In this document: positions 28,357 to 38,358 of the stretch, in pieces | Layout: every line of letters begins with the position of its first letter | How positions within the stretch are numbered: the stretch's first letter is position 1 | DNA from: Xanthomonas sp. GPE 39 | GTDB lineage: Bacteria; Pseudomonadota; Gammaproteobacteria; Xanthomonadales; Xanthomonadaceae | Reading direction: 5' to 3' | Assembly (NCBI RefSeq): GCF_000963005.1 | Contig: NZ_JZHZ01000007.1 | Coordinates: forward strand, 1,426,567-1,490,566 | DNA length: 64,000 bases | The notes under the pieces: generated by a model | Databases searched by the model: none | What the model was told of the DNA's origin: nothing | The model's input: only the letters and a program-made list of their open reading frames with translations | Made by a program: the position numbers and the translations under genes

Positions 28357-28382
28357 TATCGGCAACTTTTCTATGAACTTGA
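28357..28382 (-). promoter_or_regulatory. Sigma-28 (FliA) type promoter before the secreted OB-fold gene
   Basis: On the minus strand, TCAAGTTC (6 of 8 to TAAAGTTT), 11 bases, GCCGATA. The predicted start gives a leader of about 55 bases to the ATG at 28295. Confidence 0.7.
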
Positions 28383-28414
28383 TTCACTCAAATGATATGC
28401 AGTTCGCACTTCAA

Positions 28415-28440
28415 ATGAAAACCCGCCATTGCGGCGGGTC
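28415..28440 (-). terminator. Intrinsic terminator after cheW
   Basis: Read on the minus strand: ACCCGCC-GCAAT-GGCGGGT followed by TTTCATTT, 35 bases past the cheW stop. Confidence 0.8.
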
Positions 28441-28474
28441 GGAGTGGGGGAGGCTGGAACGGCTGCTTGATGGA

Positions 28475-28969
28475 TCAGGCAGCTTCCTCGATATGCTGTA
28501 TATGCTGGCCGAATTCGGCGCTGTCTAGTAGGGTTTCGATGTCCAGCAGGATCAACATCCGGTCGTCTTGAGTGCCGATGCCGGAGATGAAGCGGGTGTC
28601 TACCGCTGCACCGAACTCTGGAGTCGGACGGATCTGTTCTTCGTTCAGTGGAATCACGTCCGAGACGCTATCCACGACGATACCGACCACGCGGTCCACG
28701 ACGTTGAGCACGATCATGACGGTAAAGGCATCGTAGCGCGCTTCCTTGAGTCGCAGCTTCAGCCGCAGGTCGATCACCGGGACGATGGTGCCGCGCAGGT
28801 TGATAACGCCCTTGATGTACTCCGGCGCATCCGGGACCCGGGTGACCGAATCGTAACCGCGGATTTCCTGTACTTTCAGAATATCCACGCCGTAGTGCTC
28901 TTCACCGAGCGTGAAGCTGAGAAATTCGCCGCCTGTGGCGCCGGAATTGGAGGTATTTTTTTCGTTCAT
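28475..28969 (-). CDS. cheW: Chemotaxis coupling protein CheW
   Basis: 164 residues, a single CheW (SH3-like double barrel) domain at about 15-150: FTLGEEHYGVDILKVQEI, VINLRGTIVPVIDLRLKL and the conserved GIVVDSVSDV. It bridges receptors and CheA in the array. A 14-residue Asn/Ser/Gly-rich head precedes the domain. AGGAG stands 6 bases before the ATG, with a strong sigma-28 promoter upstream and its own terminator, so it is a monocistronic unit. Confidence 0.96.
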   Translation of the reverse strand: MNEKNTSNSGATGGEFLSFTLGEEHYGVDILKVQEIRGYDSVTRVPDAPEYIKGVINLRGTIVPVIDLRLKLRLKEARYDAFTVMIVLNVVDRVVGIVVDSVSDVIPLNEEQIRPTPEFGAAVDTRFISGIGTQDDRMLILLDIETLLDSAEFGQHIQHIEEAA

Positions 28970-29032
28970 CGTGTGCTCCTGGTGCGCACGGAATTGCGGT
29001 GGGCGGGGAAATGGAATCGTGACTTATCCGTA

Positions 29033-29058
29033 GATCGGCGTGCTGCCCCAGAACTTTA
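29033..29058 (-). promoter_or_regulatory. Sigma-28 (FliA) type promoter before cheW
   Basis: On the minus strand, TAAAGTTC (7 of 8), 11 bases, GCCGATC (6 of 7). The best -35 match of the series; leader of about 57 bases. Confidence 0.75.
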
Positions 29059-29077
29059 GCGATGCTGTGCCGCCCAT

Positions 29078-29911
29078 TCAGGGCAGCGTGCCGCTCTTGC
29101 GGGCGTTGCGTTGGCGCTCGATGCGGAAAATGTACCGTTGGATCGCCGCATCCGCGCCGCGCGGCAGGTCGACAAAGCGCACCCCGAGCCGTAGCGTTTC
29201 CTGCCCGTTGGCCAGCTTGGAGGTGTACATATTGCAGACCTCCAGGGTCAGTCGGATCGCAGGGGTGTCAGGTAACTGCAACTCGCAGCCTTTGTAGCTC
29301 TGTTGCAACTCCGGTAGCGATTGATTCGGTGCAATGGTCATGGAGAGCGCGACCGCAAGACCGCCGTTGCTGATGTCCAGCACGCGCAGTAACAGTTCAG
29401 TTTCCGGGTTGGCTTCGTCCAGGCGCAGGATGCACATCGGTGATTCGGTCACCGGCGTTTCGAGGCGGAAATGCTCGCGGCGTTGCAGGTAATAGAGCGA
29501 GTCGGGCAATGGGGCGCGGAATCCGCCGATGCCATCCACCTCGACCCGTTCCTGGTTCTGGACGCGAAAACGCACGCGCACTTTGTCCAACTGAGCGAAG
29601 CACAACAGGTATTGCGCCTGTTCGGCTGCTTGGTTGCAGGCATCGTTGACGCTGAGATCCAGCAATAAGCTGTCCTCGTCCAGAGCCAGCAGTGCGGTCG
29701 AGAAAGACTGGTCGCGGCCGCTCAGGTGTGCGCTGACCTGTGATCGTTGGTTGATCAAGGAGTGCAGCAACTGGCGAATCTGCCGCTTGTTGGTGAGCAT
29801 GAAGCGATCGTCCGCCTCCTCCTCTTCCGGCGAAGATGGGAGGGGGGCATCGCTGGAATTACCTTCGGCCATGGTGGGAAGTGCGTGCTCTGGTAGGGTG
29901 GGACGGCGCAT
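29078..29911 (-). CDS. ycgR: PilZ-domain flagellar brake, YcgR-like
   Basis: 277 residues from the chosen start (the frame stays open up to 30085). The N-terminal YcgR domain (about 35-145) is followed by a PilZ domain with both c-di-GMP motifs: RREHFR (RxxxR) and DISNGG (the D/NxSxxG motif). When loaded with c-di-GMP, YcgR binds the stator or rotor and slows the motor. I chose MRRPTLPEH at 29911 because a GCCGATA box at 29933-29939 would start transcription about 15 bases before it. Starts further out lie upstream of that promoter. M14 (29872) is an alternative. No good Shine-Dalgarno precedes either start. Confidence 0.88.
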   Translation of the reverse strand: MRRPTLPEHALPTMAEGNSSDAPLPSSPEEEEADDRFMLTNKRQIRQLLHSLINQRSQVSAHLSGRDQSFSTALLALDEDSLLLDLSVNDACNQAAEQAQYLLCFAQLDKVRVRFRVQNQERVEVDGIGGFRAPLPDSLYYLQRREHFRLETPVTESPMCILRLDEANPETELLLRVLDISNGGLAVALSMTIAPNQSLPELQQSYKGCELQLPDTPAIRLTLEVCNMYTSKLANGQETLRLGVRFVDLPRGADAAIQRYIFRIERQRNARKSGTLP

Positions 29912-29932
29912 TTTTGACTGCCATAGGTATGC

Positions 29933-29960
29933 TATCGGCTGAGTATGGCGTTTTTGTAGA
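29933..29960 (-). promoter_or_regulatory. Possible sigma-28 type promoter before ycgR
   Basis: A perfect GCCGATA at 29939-29933 (minus strand) is preceded after 11 bases by TACAAAAA, a poor -35 (3 of 8). It is used here to decide the ycgR start. Confidence 0.45.
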
Positions 29961-30194
29961 TCGCGCGCGTTATCTGGGCAGTGCTGGCTGGGCGTGAGCA
30001 TTCGGTAGATTGCGGCCGATGCTACGTTGGTTGTCTGGTTTTCCATCGCGCGTAATGGCGCTGTCTCTCTCCACGAGCCGGGCATCCGATGGGATGGCCC
30101 GGTCTATGTAGTCGATTATCTGCGTGATTGGCAGTGCTAGCACCCACACGGCACGGTGTACGCACCGCCTTGGCTACGCTTGTCCTCAGCCGAG

Positions 30195-32678
30195 TTAGCA
30201 CATTGCTTCGGCAGTGGCACGCATCTGTGGCCTGGCCGGAGTCACCGTAATCTTGAACAGCGACACAGCCTGGCTCAACTGGCCAGCCTGTTCTTCCATG
30301 GAGCGTGCGGCGGCTGTTGCTTCCTCCACTAGGGCGGCGTTCTGTTGCGTGCTCTCGTCCATCTGTGCAACGGTCCGGTTCACCTGTTCGATGCCGGCAG
30401 ATTGTTCCTGCGAGGCGGCGGCAATTTCGCCCATGATGTCGGTGACGCGTTGTACCGAGGCGACGATCTCCTGCATGGTCTTGCCGGCCTGCTCGACTAG
30501 CGTGGAGCCCTCGGCGACGCGGCCGACCGAGTCGTCGATCAATCCCTTGATCTCCTTGGCGGCATTGGCCGAGCGCTGGGCCAAGGTACGCACTTCGCTG
30601 GCCACAACGGCGAAACCGCGGCCTTGTTCGCCGGCACGCGCGGCTTCCACCGCCGCATTCAAGGCCAGGATATTGGTCTGGAAGGCGATGCCGTCGATGA
30701 CACTGATGATGTCGGCGATTTTCTTGGACGAGGCTTCGATACCGCTCATGGTCTGTACCACCTTGCTGACCACCGCACCACCTTGCGAGGCGACCGAGGT
30801 GGCGCCGACTGCCAACTGATTGGCTTGCCGCGCGTTTTCCGCGTTCTGTTTGACGGTGGAAGTCAGTTCTTCCATCGAAGCGGCGGTTTCCTCCAGGCTT
30901 GCAGCCTGCTGCTCGGTGCGGTGGGAAAGGTCATCGTTACCGGTGGCGATTTCGGTGGAGGCAGCGTTGATGCTGAGCGCCGCGTTCTGAATGCGGCCGA
31001 CCATGGCCGCCAACTGTGCGGTGGTGGCATTGGCATCGTCGCGCATGGCGGCGAACACACCCTTGAAATCGCCGTGCATGCGTGCGGTGAGATCGCCGGC
31101 TGCGATTGCTTTTAGTAATCTCGACAGCGCCTGTAGGTTGCCGTCGGCGGTGCCCATCAACTGGTTGAGGCTCTCGACCATGGCGCGGAAGTCGTACTGG
31201 AAGCGTTCTGTTTCGCCACGCACGCTGAAATCGCCGGCGGCTGCGGCGCCAGCCAGATGCTTGATCTCATGATTCATGGCGGTCAGGTTCTGCTTGACCT
31301 TATCCATGGTATCGGTGAGTACCGCTTTTTCACCTGGGAGGCGGTCCATGTCTTCTGACAGATCGCCGATAGCGTAGCGGCCCATGATTTGCGCCATGCG
31401 CATTTTGACCATGACATGCGCGCCCACCAGCATGTTGCTGTCGTGGACCATGCGGCCGTAATCGCCTGGGAAGGCATGTGCGTCCATGCGGTAGCTGATC
31501 TGCCCCGCATCGTGGCGCTTGGCCATTTCTGCCTGTGCGGCAAGAACATCACGCAACTGCTGTTGCATACGTTGCATGTAGGCGAGCAGTTGTCCGCTTT
31601 CGTCTCGGCTAGGAACCGTGATTTCGGCGTCCATGCGACCTTCGGCGATATCGGCGGCGACAGTTGCGGCACGTCGTACATTCCGCGTTAGCGCACTCAA
31701 GGTTTTTATCCACACCGCTGCAATCAGCAGGGTCAGCAGGCCCAAACCGGCAATCGCCCCCCACATCGCTTGACGCGATGCATCCAGATGCCGTTGCGAC
31801 TGTTCTTGTAAGGCTTGCAAGGAGGTGATGCTTAATTCACGCAGGGCTTCGTCCCACCCATGCAATGCTTGGTTCCACTGCTGGTCGGCATCGGCTGTCT
31901 TGCTGTTGAGCGCTTCTTCGAGTTTGGGTAAGGCCTGCTCGGCCACTTGCGCTTCTTTCGCCTCAGCCTGCGCTAGCGCCGGATTTGGCTGTTCGAGTAG
32001 GCCGATCGCTTTCTTCAGTTCATGTTGGAACCTTGCGTGGTCGTGCTCGAGTTCGCCGATTTGTGCCTTTAGCAAGGGGGCGTCGCCGCTTGCCTTGGAA
32101 GGATCTTCTAGCGCCTCCAGGCGTGTGAGTGTCTCGCTGGTGTTGGGCGCATCGATCAAGCTGGCGACCACCAAGTGATAGCTTTCCACATAAGGTGTAT
32201 AGACCAATTTGCTTTCGTCGCGCAGGGCATCCAATGCATCGGCTGCTTGTTTAGACTCCGCGACGGTATCGTTGCGTCGCGTCTGCAACGTTTGCTCCAG
32301 CAGCTTCAGCTCCTTGCTCGTTTGCTCGAATCCTTCCATCTCTGTCAGGGTATGCTGCAGTTCGCGCAAGGATCCATCCGTGCTTTGCGCGGCTTTGCTC
32401 GCATCGGCACCGTTCTTTGCCTGCTCGGTTTGTAGTGCATCCAGCAACCCCAGCATCTGCCGCAGCGGAGCATAGCTGCGCAGTTCATCGCGGCTGACCT
32501 GTACGTTCTCGTTGAGAGTGCTGGTGTAGAGAACCAAAGGAATCGCCAGGCCGATCAGCGCCAGAATGCCGACCAGACTCAGTTTGCGGGCGATAGGAAG
32601 GTCTTGCCAGGTCCGTAATAGCGGATTGCGGTCCGAGGCGATCAATGTCGTACTAGTGGTGAGGCGTGACGTCGTCAT
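30195..32678 (-). CDS. Methyl-accepting chemotaxis protein, long periplasmic helical sensor
   Basis: 827 residues from the ATG at 32678 (an ATG at 32714 adds [12 protein letters not shown]). TM1 is at about 31-52 and TM2 at about 300-322. The long periplasmic region between is almost all helix-forming, rich in Leu, Glu, Gln and Lys, and lacks a PAS/Cache pattern. HAMP and HAMP-like repeats follow ([30 protein letters not shown]), then the signalling hairpin with [20 protein letters not shown]. The C-terminus (ATAEAMC) has no CheR-docking pentapeptide. The cytoplasmic half is close to that of the receptor at 33220-35472, so they are paralogues with different sensors. No clear promoter was found in front. 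Confidence 0.94.
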   Translation of the reverse strand: MTTSRLTTSTTLIASDRNPLLRTWQDLPIARKLSLVGILALIGLAIPLVLYTSTLNENVQVSRDELRSYAPLRQMLGLLDALQTEQAKNGADASKAAQSTDGSLRELQHTLTEMEGFEQTSKELKLLEQTLQTRRNDTVAESKQAADALDALRDESKLVYTPYVESYHLVVASLIDAPNTSETLTRLEALEDPSKASGDAPLLKAQIGELEHDHARFQHELKKAIGLLEQPNPALAQAEAKEAQVAEQALPKLEEALNSKTADADQQWNQALHGWDEALRELSITSLQALQEQSQRHLDASRQAMWGAIAGLGLLTLLIAAVWIKTLSALTRNVRRAATVAADIAEGRMDAEITVPSRDESGQLLAYMQRMQQQLRDVLAAQAEMAKRHDAGQISYRMDAHAFPGDYGRMVHDSNMLVGAHVMVKMRMAQIMGRYAIGDLSEDMDRLPGEKAVLTDTMDKVKQNLTAMNHEIKHLAGAAAAGDFSVRGETERFQYDFRAMVESLNQLMGTADGNLQALSRLLKAIAAGDLTARMHGDFKGVFAAMRDDANATTAQLAAMVGRIQNAALSINAASTEIATGNDDLSHRTEQQAASLEETAASMEELTSTVKQNAENARQANQLAVGATSVASQGGAVVSKVVQTMSGIEASSKKIADIISVIDGIAFQTNILALNAAVEAARAGEQGRGFAVVASEVRTLAQRSANAAKEIKGLIDDSVGRVAEGSTLVEQAGKTMQEIVASVQRVTDIMGEIAAASQEQSAGIEQVNRTVAQMDESTQQNAALVEEATAAARSMEEQAGQLSQAVSLFKITVTPARPQMRATAEAMC

Positions 32679-33219
32679 TGCAAGAGATCTCTTGGCTTTT
32701 ACGAAAAAACACATGCGATAAGCCTCAGATCACAAGCACCGGACAAGGACTGGGGCCGGTTCATCGGCATATCCAAGCAGGTTACGAGGGCATTCCAGCC
32801 GCAGTCAGCGTTATCCGCAGTTTCCCTAACGGCAAACTGGGCAAATTCTGAACCTGTGACGGCGGTGGAGTTATTCCGCGTTAGGGATGGCCTGTCGCAG
32901 TCGATGCGCATGCGCGCGGTAGGCGACGGATGTGTCGCCAGAGCATGCGAGGGCGTATGGTTGCTCGGAAGTATGGCGGCGCGAGCAAGCGCCCTTGCGT
33001 GGTTTAACAGTGCCGAGAATCCCATCGCCGCAGTTTCTAGCCCAGAGATGCTACTGCGTTGCGTAAAACCGACGTTCTACCGACATGTGATGCTGGTGTC
33101 ATCCAGCACAGTACGGGGAGGTACTGTGGTGATTGTCCTGGTGGAAGGATGCTGTTGTCGTAATCGCCGCATTGCCAGGGTTGGTCGTCATGCCGTCGTC
33201 GGCATGACGACCAACTGGA
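32679..33219. other. 541-base gap between two receptor genes
   Basis: No convincing gene. It contains a perfect 14-bp hairpin at 33181-33214 just past the stop of the upstream receptor. There is a poor GCCGATG box at 32762-32768 that lacks a -35, too weak to call a promoter. Confidence 0.4.
33181..33214 (-). terminator. Long perfect hairpin after the receptor gene
   Basis: TTGGTCGTCATGCC pairs perfectly with GGCATGACGACCAA around a GTCGTC loop, 6 bases past the receptor stop. No T-run follows on the minus strand, so it may stabilise the mRNA end or act as a dispersed palindrome rather than as an efficient terminator. Confidence 0.5.
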
Positions 33220-35472
33220 TCAGAACTCCTGCCACTGCTTGTCGTCACCTGCGGGTGCAACCTGCTTGGTGGGCCGATGTGCGACACGGGCAGGCGTCTT
33301 GTACGGGGGCTTGGCTGCCTGCGTTATCGCCTTGGACGCGATGCTGCTCGGTCGGCGTGGGGCAGTCGCCGACCCGGTGCTGTCGATCTTGAACAGGGCC
33401 ACGGTATTGGTGAGTTCTCCTGCCTGTTCTTCCATCGAGCGTGCGGCGGCGGTGGCTTCCTCGACCAGTGCGGCGTTCTGCTGGGTGGCTTCGTCCATCT
33501 GGTTCACGGTCTGGTTGACCTGCTCGATGCCAGCGGATTGTTCCTGCGAGGCAGCGGAGATTTCGCTCATGATGTCGGTCACGCGCTTCACCGAGGCGAC
33601 GATCTCCTCCATGGTCTTGCCGGCCTGATCGACAAGCGCCGAGCCTTCGGCGACGCGGCCGACCGAGTCGTCGATCAGGTCCTTGATCTCCTTGGCGGCA
33701 CTGGCCGAACGCTGGGCGAGGGTACGTACTTCGCTGGCGACCACGGCGAAACCGCGCCCTTGTTCGCCGGCACGGGCCGCTTCTACGGCTGCATTCAAGG
33801 CCAGGATATTGGTCTGGAACGCGATGCCGTCGATGACGCTGATGATGTCGGCGATTTTCTTCGAGGAGGTCTCGATGCCGTTCATGGTCTGAACCACTTG
33901 ACCGACCACGGCACCGCCTTGCGAGGCAACCGAGGCGGCACCGATGGCAAGTTGGTTGGCCTGACGCGCGTTTTCGGCATTCTGCTTGACGGTGGAGGTC
34001 AGTTCTTCCATCGAGGCAGCGGTTTCCTCCAGGCTGGCGGCCTGCTGCTCGGTGCGGCGCGATAGGTCGTCGTTGCCGGTGGCGATTTCGCTGGAGGCGG
34101 CATTGATACTCGTGGCGGCGGTCTGGATGCGGCCGACGATATTGGTCAATTGGTCGGCGGTGGTATTGGCGTCGTCGCGCATCTGAGCGAATACGCCCTG
34201 GAAGTCGCCGTGCATGCGTGCGGTGAGATCGCCAGCGGCGATGGACTGCAGCAGTGCCGAGAGTTTGCCCAGGTTACTGTCACTGACCTGCATCATGGCA
34301 TTGAGGTCCTGCACCATCAGCCGGAAATCGTGCTGGAACTGCTCGGCGTTGCCACGTGCACTGAAGTCGCCAGCGGCGGCGGCGGCGGCCAGTCGCTTGA
34401 TTTCGGTGTTGATCGCCAGCAGGCTGGCCTTGGCTGCATCCATGGATTGGTGCAGGACGGCCCGGCTGCCGGGCAGGCGACGTGCGTCGCGGCGCAGGTC
34501 GCCGTTGGCATATTCGTTGAGCACGGCGATGGCATCGACGATGGCATCGAGATGCTCGAACATCATGGTGTTGATGCCCTTGCTCAGCTCGCCGTAGACG
34601 CCGGGGAAATCGATAGGCATGCGATGCGTCATGTCCTTGTCGGCATGCAGTTCGATCATGCGCGCGGTTTCGCTGGAGAAGCGCTGCAATTGTTGCTGCA
34701 TGGCGTCCATGGCGACCAACAGGCGGCCGGGTTCATCGCGCGCGTCGGTGGCGACGTGGTTGTCCAAGCGGCCGTTGGCGATGGCCTCGGCGGCGCGGGT
34801 GGCGCGGCTGAGCGGCTCAGTGAGGCTGCGGGTGATCGCCCAGGCCAGCAGGCTGCTGATGACCAGTACCGCCACGCCACCGGCGATGAGCATGTTGCGA
34901 CCGTTGGCCATCGCCTGACCCGCGTTGGCGTAGGCGACTTTCATCTGCGCTTCCTGCAATTGTGCAATTTCGCGGATCTTCGCCTGCCATACCAGGATGG
35001 CGGGGCGTGCGCGTTCGCTCAGCAGGGTTTGTGCTTCCATATTGCGGTCTGCCATGCCAAGCGCGATGACCTTCTCGTCTATCTCACGCGCAGCATCTTG
35101 TGCCGCATCGATGTCCGCGCGCAGCTTCACCACGCGTTGGCTGTCTGCGGGGAAACTATCCAGCTCTTTGCGCAGATCGTTATAGCGCTGGCGATTTTTC
35201 TTGATATCGGCCAATGCCAGCGGATTGAGTTCTGGCCTTGTCACCATCGCCAAGGTGCCCATGGAGATGAGGATGCCGGAATTGGCATCGACCATGCCAT
35301 TGCTGATCCGGGTTTTCTCCACATTCACCTTGACGATGCTATCCAACTGCTTGCGTGCATTGGAGATGGAAAATACCCCTCCGACGACCAGCAAGCACGA
35401 GAGCAGGATCAGCACACCGAAAGCTCCCCCGAGCCGGTGGCCGACGTTGTAGCGTTGTAGAAACGAATTCAT
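33220..35472 (-). CDS. Methyl-accepting chemotaxis protein with C-terminal CheR-docking pentapeptide
   Basis: 750 residues. TM1 is at about 14-36, followed by a four-helix-bundle sensor ([20 protein letters not shown] start typical of 4HB_MCP), then TM2 at about 190-210. The following segments are HAMP ([13 protein letters not shown]), further HAMP-like units ([21 protein letters not shown]) and the signalling tip [20 protein letters not shown]. After a basic Pro/Ala/Lys tail, the protein ends QWQEF. This fits the x-aromatic-x-x-aromatic docking motif (NWETF type) that tethers CheR and CheB. AAGAAGG precedes the ATG. A sigma-28 type promoter lies about 270 bases upstream, giving a long leader if real. 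Confidence 0.95.
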   Translation of the reverse strand: MNSFLQRYNVGHRLGGAFGVLILLSCLLVVGGVFSISNARKQLDSIVKVNVEKTRISNGMVDANSGILISMGTLAMVTRPELNPLALADIKKNRQRYNDLRKELDSFPADSQRVVKLRADIDAAQDAAREIDEKVIALGMADRNMEAQTLLSERARPAILVWQAKIREIAQLQEAQMKVAYANAGQAMANGRNMLIAGGVAVLVISSLLAWAITRSLTEPLSRATRAAEAIANGRLDNHVATDARDEPGRLLVAMDAMQQQLQRFSSETARMIELHADKDMTHRMPIDFPGVYGELSKGINTMMFEHLDAIVDAIAVLNEYANGDLRRDARRLPGSRAVLHQSMDAAKASLLAINTEIKRLAAAAAAGDFSARGNAEQFQHDFRLMVQDLNAMMQVSDSNLGKLSALLQSIAAGDLTARMHGDFQGVFAQMRDDANTTADQLTNIVGRIQTAATSINAASSEIATGNDDLSRRTEQQAASLEETAASMEELTSTVKQNAENARQANQLAIGAASVASQGGAVVGQVVQTMNGIETSSKKIADIISVIDGIAFQTNILALNAAVEAARAGEQGRGFAVVASEVRTLAQRSASAAKEIKDLIDDSVGRVAEGSALVDQAGKTMEEIVASVKRVTDIMSEISAASQEQSAGIEQVNQTVNQMDEATQQNAALVEEATAAARSMEEQAGELTNTVALFKIDSTGSATAPRRPSSIASKAITQAAKPPYKTPARVAHRPTKQVAPAGDDKQWQEF

Positions 35473-35743
35473 TGGATGCCTTCTTGAAAAAATAGATGGC
35501 GAATGACGTAGGTTTCTACGTGCTCGCCAGGAGTCTGGCTGGGTGCTGGTCGTTCAATGCAGCATGAATCGAACGACACCTTGCAAGGTTGCGTACTGTG
35601 TTCGAGTGGCCCTCGCCACGTGTGCGTAGGTGATGGGATACAGCGCTTTGCTTCAGCGAATGGAGCGTTTGTCGTGCAGGCCGATCCCATCTGAAGCGCC
35701 GATGGCGTGGTTCATTTGGTAGACAAATTCGCTGCGAACCGAA
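35473..35743 (-). other. Putative long untranslated leader of the receptor gene
   Basis: Between the sigma-28 type site at 35744-35768 and the receptor ATG there is no protein-like frame: the open frames are short, Cys/Pro/Thr-rich and lack a Shine-Dalgarno. It could be a regulated leader, or a decayed gene; nothing is recognised. Confidence 0.35.
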
Positions 35744-35771
35744 TATCGGCGGCTCCGGCGAAATCTTGAGT
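35744..35771 (-). promoter_or_regulatory. Sigma-28 (FliA) type promoter upstream of the pentapeptide receptor
   Basis: On the minus strand, TCAAGATT (6 of 8), 11 bases, GCCGATA (perfect). It is far (about 265 bases) from the ATG. Confidence 0.55.
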
Positions 35772-35872
35772 GTTGCTCTTGTCGTCGCAGCCCGCTAGCG
35801 CGGTGCCGCGTTCGTTCGAGCACCTTGGCCGCTTCGATGGGGTGGTGTTAGTGGTGATGGAGGGCCATATAA

Positions 35873-35900
35873 GCAAAAGCCCCGGCAGTTTTGCCGGGGC
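35873..35900 (-). terminator. Intrinsic terminator after cheA
   Basis: On the minus strand GCCCCGGCA pairs with TGCCGGGGC around a 4-base loop and is followed by TTTTGCTT, 62 bases past the cheA stop. Confidence 0.88.
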
Positions 35901-35961
35901 GTGTGGTGTGGTGTGGTGCATGGGGCGCTCGGGAGGCGATTGGGCCTGGGAAAGCGTTGAC

Positions 35962-37962
35962 TCAGGCCGCTTGTTGCACTCGCAGCGAGCGGACCAGACC
36001 GCCGATATCCACGATCAACGCCACGCGGCCGTCGCCGAGAATCGTCGCACCGGAGATTCCGCTGATGCGGCGGTAGTTGTTCTCGATATTCTTGACAACC
36101 ACCTGCTGTTGACCGACCAGTTCGTCCACTTCCAGTGCCAACTTCTGTCCATCGGCTTCCACGACCACCACCAGTGGCTCGCTCTGCGGGTTTCCACCAA
36201 AGCCATAGGAGTCGCTGAGCGATAGGATCGGCAGGTATTCGCCGCGGACCCGAAGCACCCGGCCTTCGCCTGCCATGCTGCGAATATCGTCGGCCTGCGG
36301 TTGTAGCGCTTCGATGACGTAGGCAAGTGGCAGGATCAGGGTTTCGCCGGCGACCGAGACGGTCATGCCGTCCAGAATCGCCAATGTCAGCGGCAAGCGG
36401 ATCAGCACGCGGGTGCCGCGACCGAATTCGCTTTCCAATTGCACTTCGCCGCCCAGGCCCTGGATATTACGCCGGACCACGTCCATGCCCACGCCACGTC
36501 CGGACAGGTCGGTGACCGCATCGGCGGTGGAGAAACCAGGAGCGAAAATCAGATCCCAGACCTGCGCGTCGCTCGGATTATCCGGCACGGTCAAGCCACG
36601 TTCGGTGGCCTTGGCCAGGATGCGATTGCGGTTGAGGCCGGCGCCGTCGTCGCTGACTTCGATGACGATATGTCCACCCTGATGAGACGCCGCCAGGGTG
36701 ATGGTGCCGGTCTCGTCCTTGCCAGCGGCCCGACGGGCTTCCGGCATTTCCAGGCCGTGGTCGATCGAGTTGCGCACCAAGTGCACCAGCGGATCGGCGA
36801 TTTTTTCGATCAGGCCCTTGTCCAGCTCGGTGCCTTCGCCGATGGTGCGCAGGCGTACCTGTTTGCCCAGGCGCGAGGAGAGGTCGCGGACCAGACGCGG
36901 GAAACGGCGGAATACCGCATCCACCGGCAGCATGCGCACGCCGATGACCGCTTCTTGCAGGTCGCGGGTATTACGTTCGAGCAGATCCAGGCCGGCAAAC
37001 AAGCGCTCGGCGGCGGCGGGATCCAAGCCACTGGAAACCTGCTTGAGCATGGCTTGGGTGATAACCAGTTCACCGACCAAATTGATCAACGCATCGACCT
37101 TATCGACGCTGACGCGGATCGAGCTTTCCGCTTCCTGCGCGGCGGCGGCGTTGCCGGCGGGCGCATTGGCGGCAACCGTGGCCGCCGGTGTTGCGGTGGC
37201 CGCAGCCGGTGCCGGAGTCAGCACAGGCGCCGGTGCGGTGGCCAGACTCGGCGGTGGCACGGCGCGGATATCCAGTTCGCAATCGTCGATCACCCAGGCA
37301 AAGGTGTTTTCGATCGCGCTGCGCGGGATTTTGCCGACCAGGCCAAGATCCCATGCCATGTAGGCTTCCAGCGGATCGAGATCGGCGAAGCTGGGCAGGC
37401 GGCCTTCACGGCATGCAACCTGTAGCGGGCCGAGATGTTCGAGTTCGCGGATGATACGTAACGGATCGTTGCCGCTCATGAACAGCGACGGCGACGGGGT
37501 AAAGCCGATCTGCCAGGCTTCCGGTTCGGCGGCCTGATTTGCGGCCGGCGTCGCGGTGGTCGGTGCGACGTCTTTGCCGTTCAGTGCGCGCTGTAGGCGG
37601 TCGTGGACAGCCTTGACGGCAGCCGGGTCGGCAGCAACCCCGTGTTCGGCTTCGCGTAGCAGCGCACGCAGTACGTCTACCGATCCAAGGATGGCGTCGA
37701 TTGCGTTCGCTTCGACTTCGCGCTTGCCGGCGCGCAGCTCATCGAGCAGCGTTTCTAGGACGTGGGTGAGTCCGGCCATTGCTTCGAAGCCGAACGTGGC
37801 GGCACCACCCTTGATCGAGTGCGCGGCGCGAAACACCGAATTGATGGTTTCGGGGTCGCGGTTGCCTTCTTCTAACGACAGCAATCCGGCCTCCATCGCG
37901 TCCAGCCCTTCGCGGCTTTCCTCGAAGAAGGTGGCGTGGAAGCGTTGCAGGTCCATGCTCAT
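35962..37962 (-). CDS. cheA: Chemotaxis histidine kinase CheA (second copy)
   Basis: 666 residues. P1/Hpt with H48 (FRAAHSIKGGA). A middle P2-like domain (about 150-245, IGFTPSPSLFMSGNDP) is followed by an Ala/Pro-rich linker, dimerisation domain P3, and the HATPase P4 (N-box VRNSIDHGLE, then DDGAGLN and GRGVGMDVV). A CheW-like P5 completes it (SVAGETLILPLAYVIEAL, NIENNYRR). All kinase boxes are intact. It lies 30 bases after a CheY-type receiver gene, which itself overlaps a STAS gene. This differs from the cheY-cheZ-cheA set at 42677-45439 and indicates two array kinases. The ATG at 37962 or that two codons later could be the start; no clear Shine-Dalgarno. Confidence 0.96.
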   Translation of the reverse strand: MSMDLQRFHATFFEESREGLDAMEAGLLSLEEGNRDPETINSVFRAAHSIKGGAATFGFEAMAGLTHVLETLLDELRAGKREVEANAIDAILGSVDVLRALLREAEHGVAADPAAVKAVHDRLQRALNGKDVAPTTATPAANQAAEPEAWQIGFTPSPSLFMSGNDPLRIIRELEHLGPLQVACREGRLPSFADLDPLEAYMAWDLGLVGKIPRSAIENTFAWVIDDCELDIRAVPPPSLATAPAPVLTPAPAAATATPAATVAANAPAGNAAAAQEAESSIRVSVDKVDALINLVGELVITQAMLKQVSSGLDPAAAERLFAGLDLLERNTRDLQEAVIGVRMLPVDAVFRRFPRLVRDLSSRLGKQVRLRTIGEGTELDKGLIEKIADPLVHLVRNSIDHGLEMPEARRAAGKDETGTITLAASHQGGHIVIEVSDDGAGLNRNRILAKATERGLTVPDNPSDAQVWDLIFAPGFSTADAVTDLSGRGVGMDVVRRNIQGLGGEVQLESEFGRGTRVLIRLPLTLAILDGMTVSVAGETLILPLAYVIEALQPQADDIRSMAGEGRVLRVRGEYLPILSLSDSYGFGGNPQSEPLVVVVEADGQKLALEVDELVGQQQVVVKNIENNYRRISGISGATILGDGRVALIVDIGGLVRSLRVQQAA

Positions 37963-37992
37963 AGGGAGGGGATCCGGAAAAGAGAGAGAAAA

Positions 37993-38358
37993 TCAGCCCA
38001 GAACTTTCTGAACGGTGGCGATCAGTTGTTCGGGGTTGAACGGCTTGACCAGCCAGCCAGTGGCGCCGGCGGCTTTGCCTTCGGATTTTTTTTCTGCCGC
38101 CGATTCGGTGGTCAGCATCAGCATTGGGGTGAACTTGTAGTCCGGTAACTGGCGCAGTTCGCGGATCAAGCTGATACCGTCCATGTTCGGCATGTTGACG
38201 TCGGTGACCACCGCGTTGAAGCGCTGGCCCTTGGCGCGACCCAAGGCGACCTGGCCGTCCTCTGCTTCTTCGACAGCGTAGCCGGCCGAGGTGAGGGCAA
38301 ACGAGACCATTTGGCGCATTGACGCCGAATCGTCCACTACCAAGATACGTGCGCTCAT
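37993..38358 (-). CDS. cheY: CheY-like single-domain response regulator
   Basis: 121 residues, a stand-alone receiver: acidic pocket DD (VVDDSASMRQ), phospho-acceptor D53 (VTDVNMPNMDG), T85-region (MLTTES) and K near 106 (WLVKPF). The sequence belongs to the CheY-like group that goes with CheA-STAS gene sets rather than the motor-binding CheY at 45044. Its ATG overlaps the STAS gene stop by 4 bases. Its output is not evident: it may bind the motor, act as a phosphate sink, or signal to the STAS protein. Confidence 0.95.
   Translation of the reverse strand: MSARILVVDDSASMRQMVSFALTSAGYAVEEAEDGQVALGRAKGQRFNAVVTDVNMPNMDGISLIRELRQLPDYKFTPMLMLTTESAAEKKSEGKAAGATGWLVKPFNPEQLIATVQKVLG

Noticed and set aside
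32762-32790. Sigma-28 promoter for the 827-residue receptor
   Set aside because: Only GCCGATG is present and the -35 region (TCGTAACC) matches poorly.
32856-33392. 178-codon plus-strand frame in the receptor intergenic region
   Set aside because: Runs into the receptor gene on the other strand, Cys/Arg/Val-rich with no motif or ribosome site.
36439-37425. 328-codon plus-strand frame opposite cheA
   Set aside because: Shadow of the intact kinase gene.
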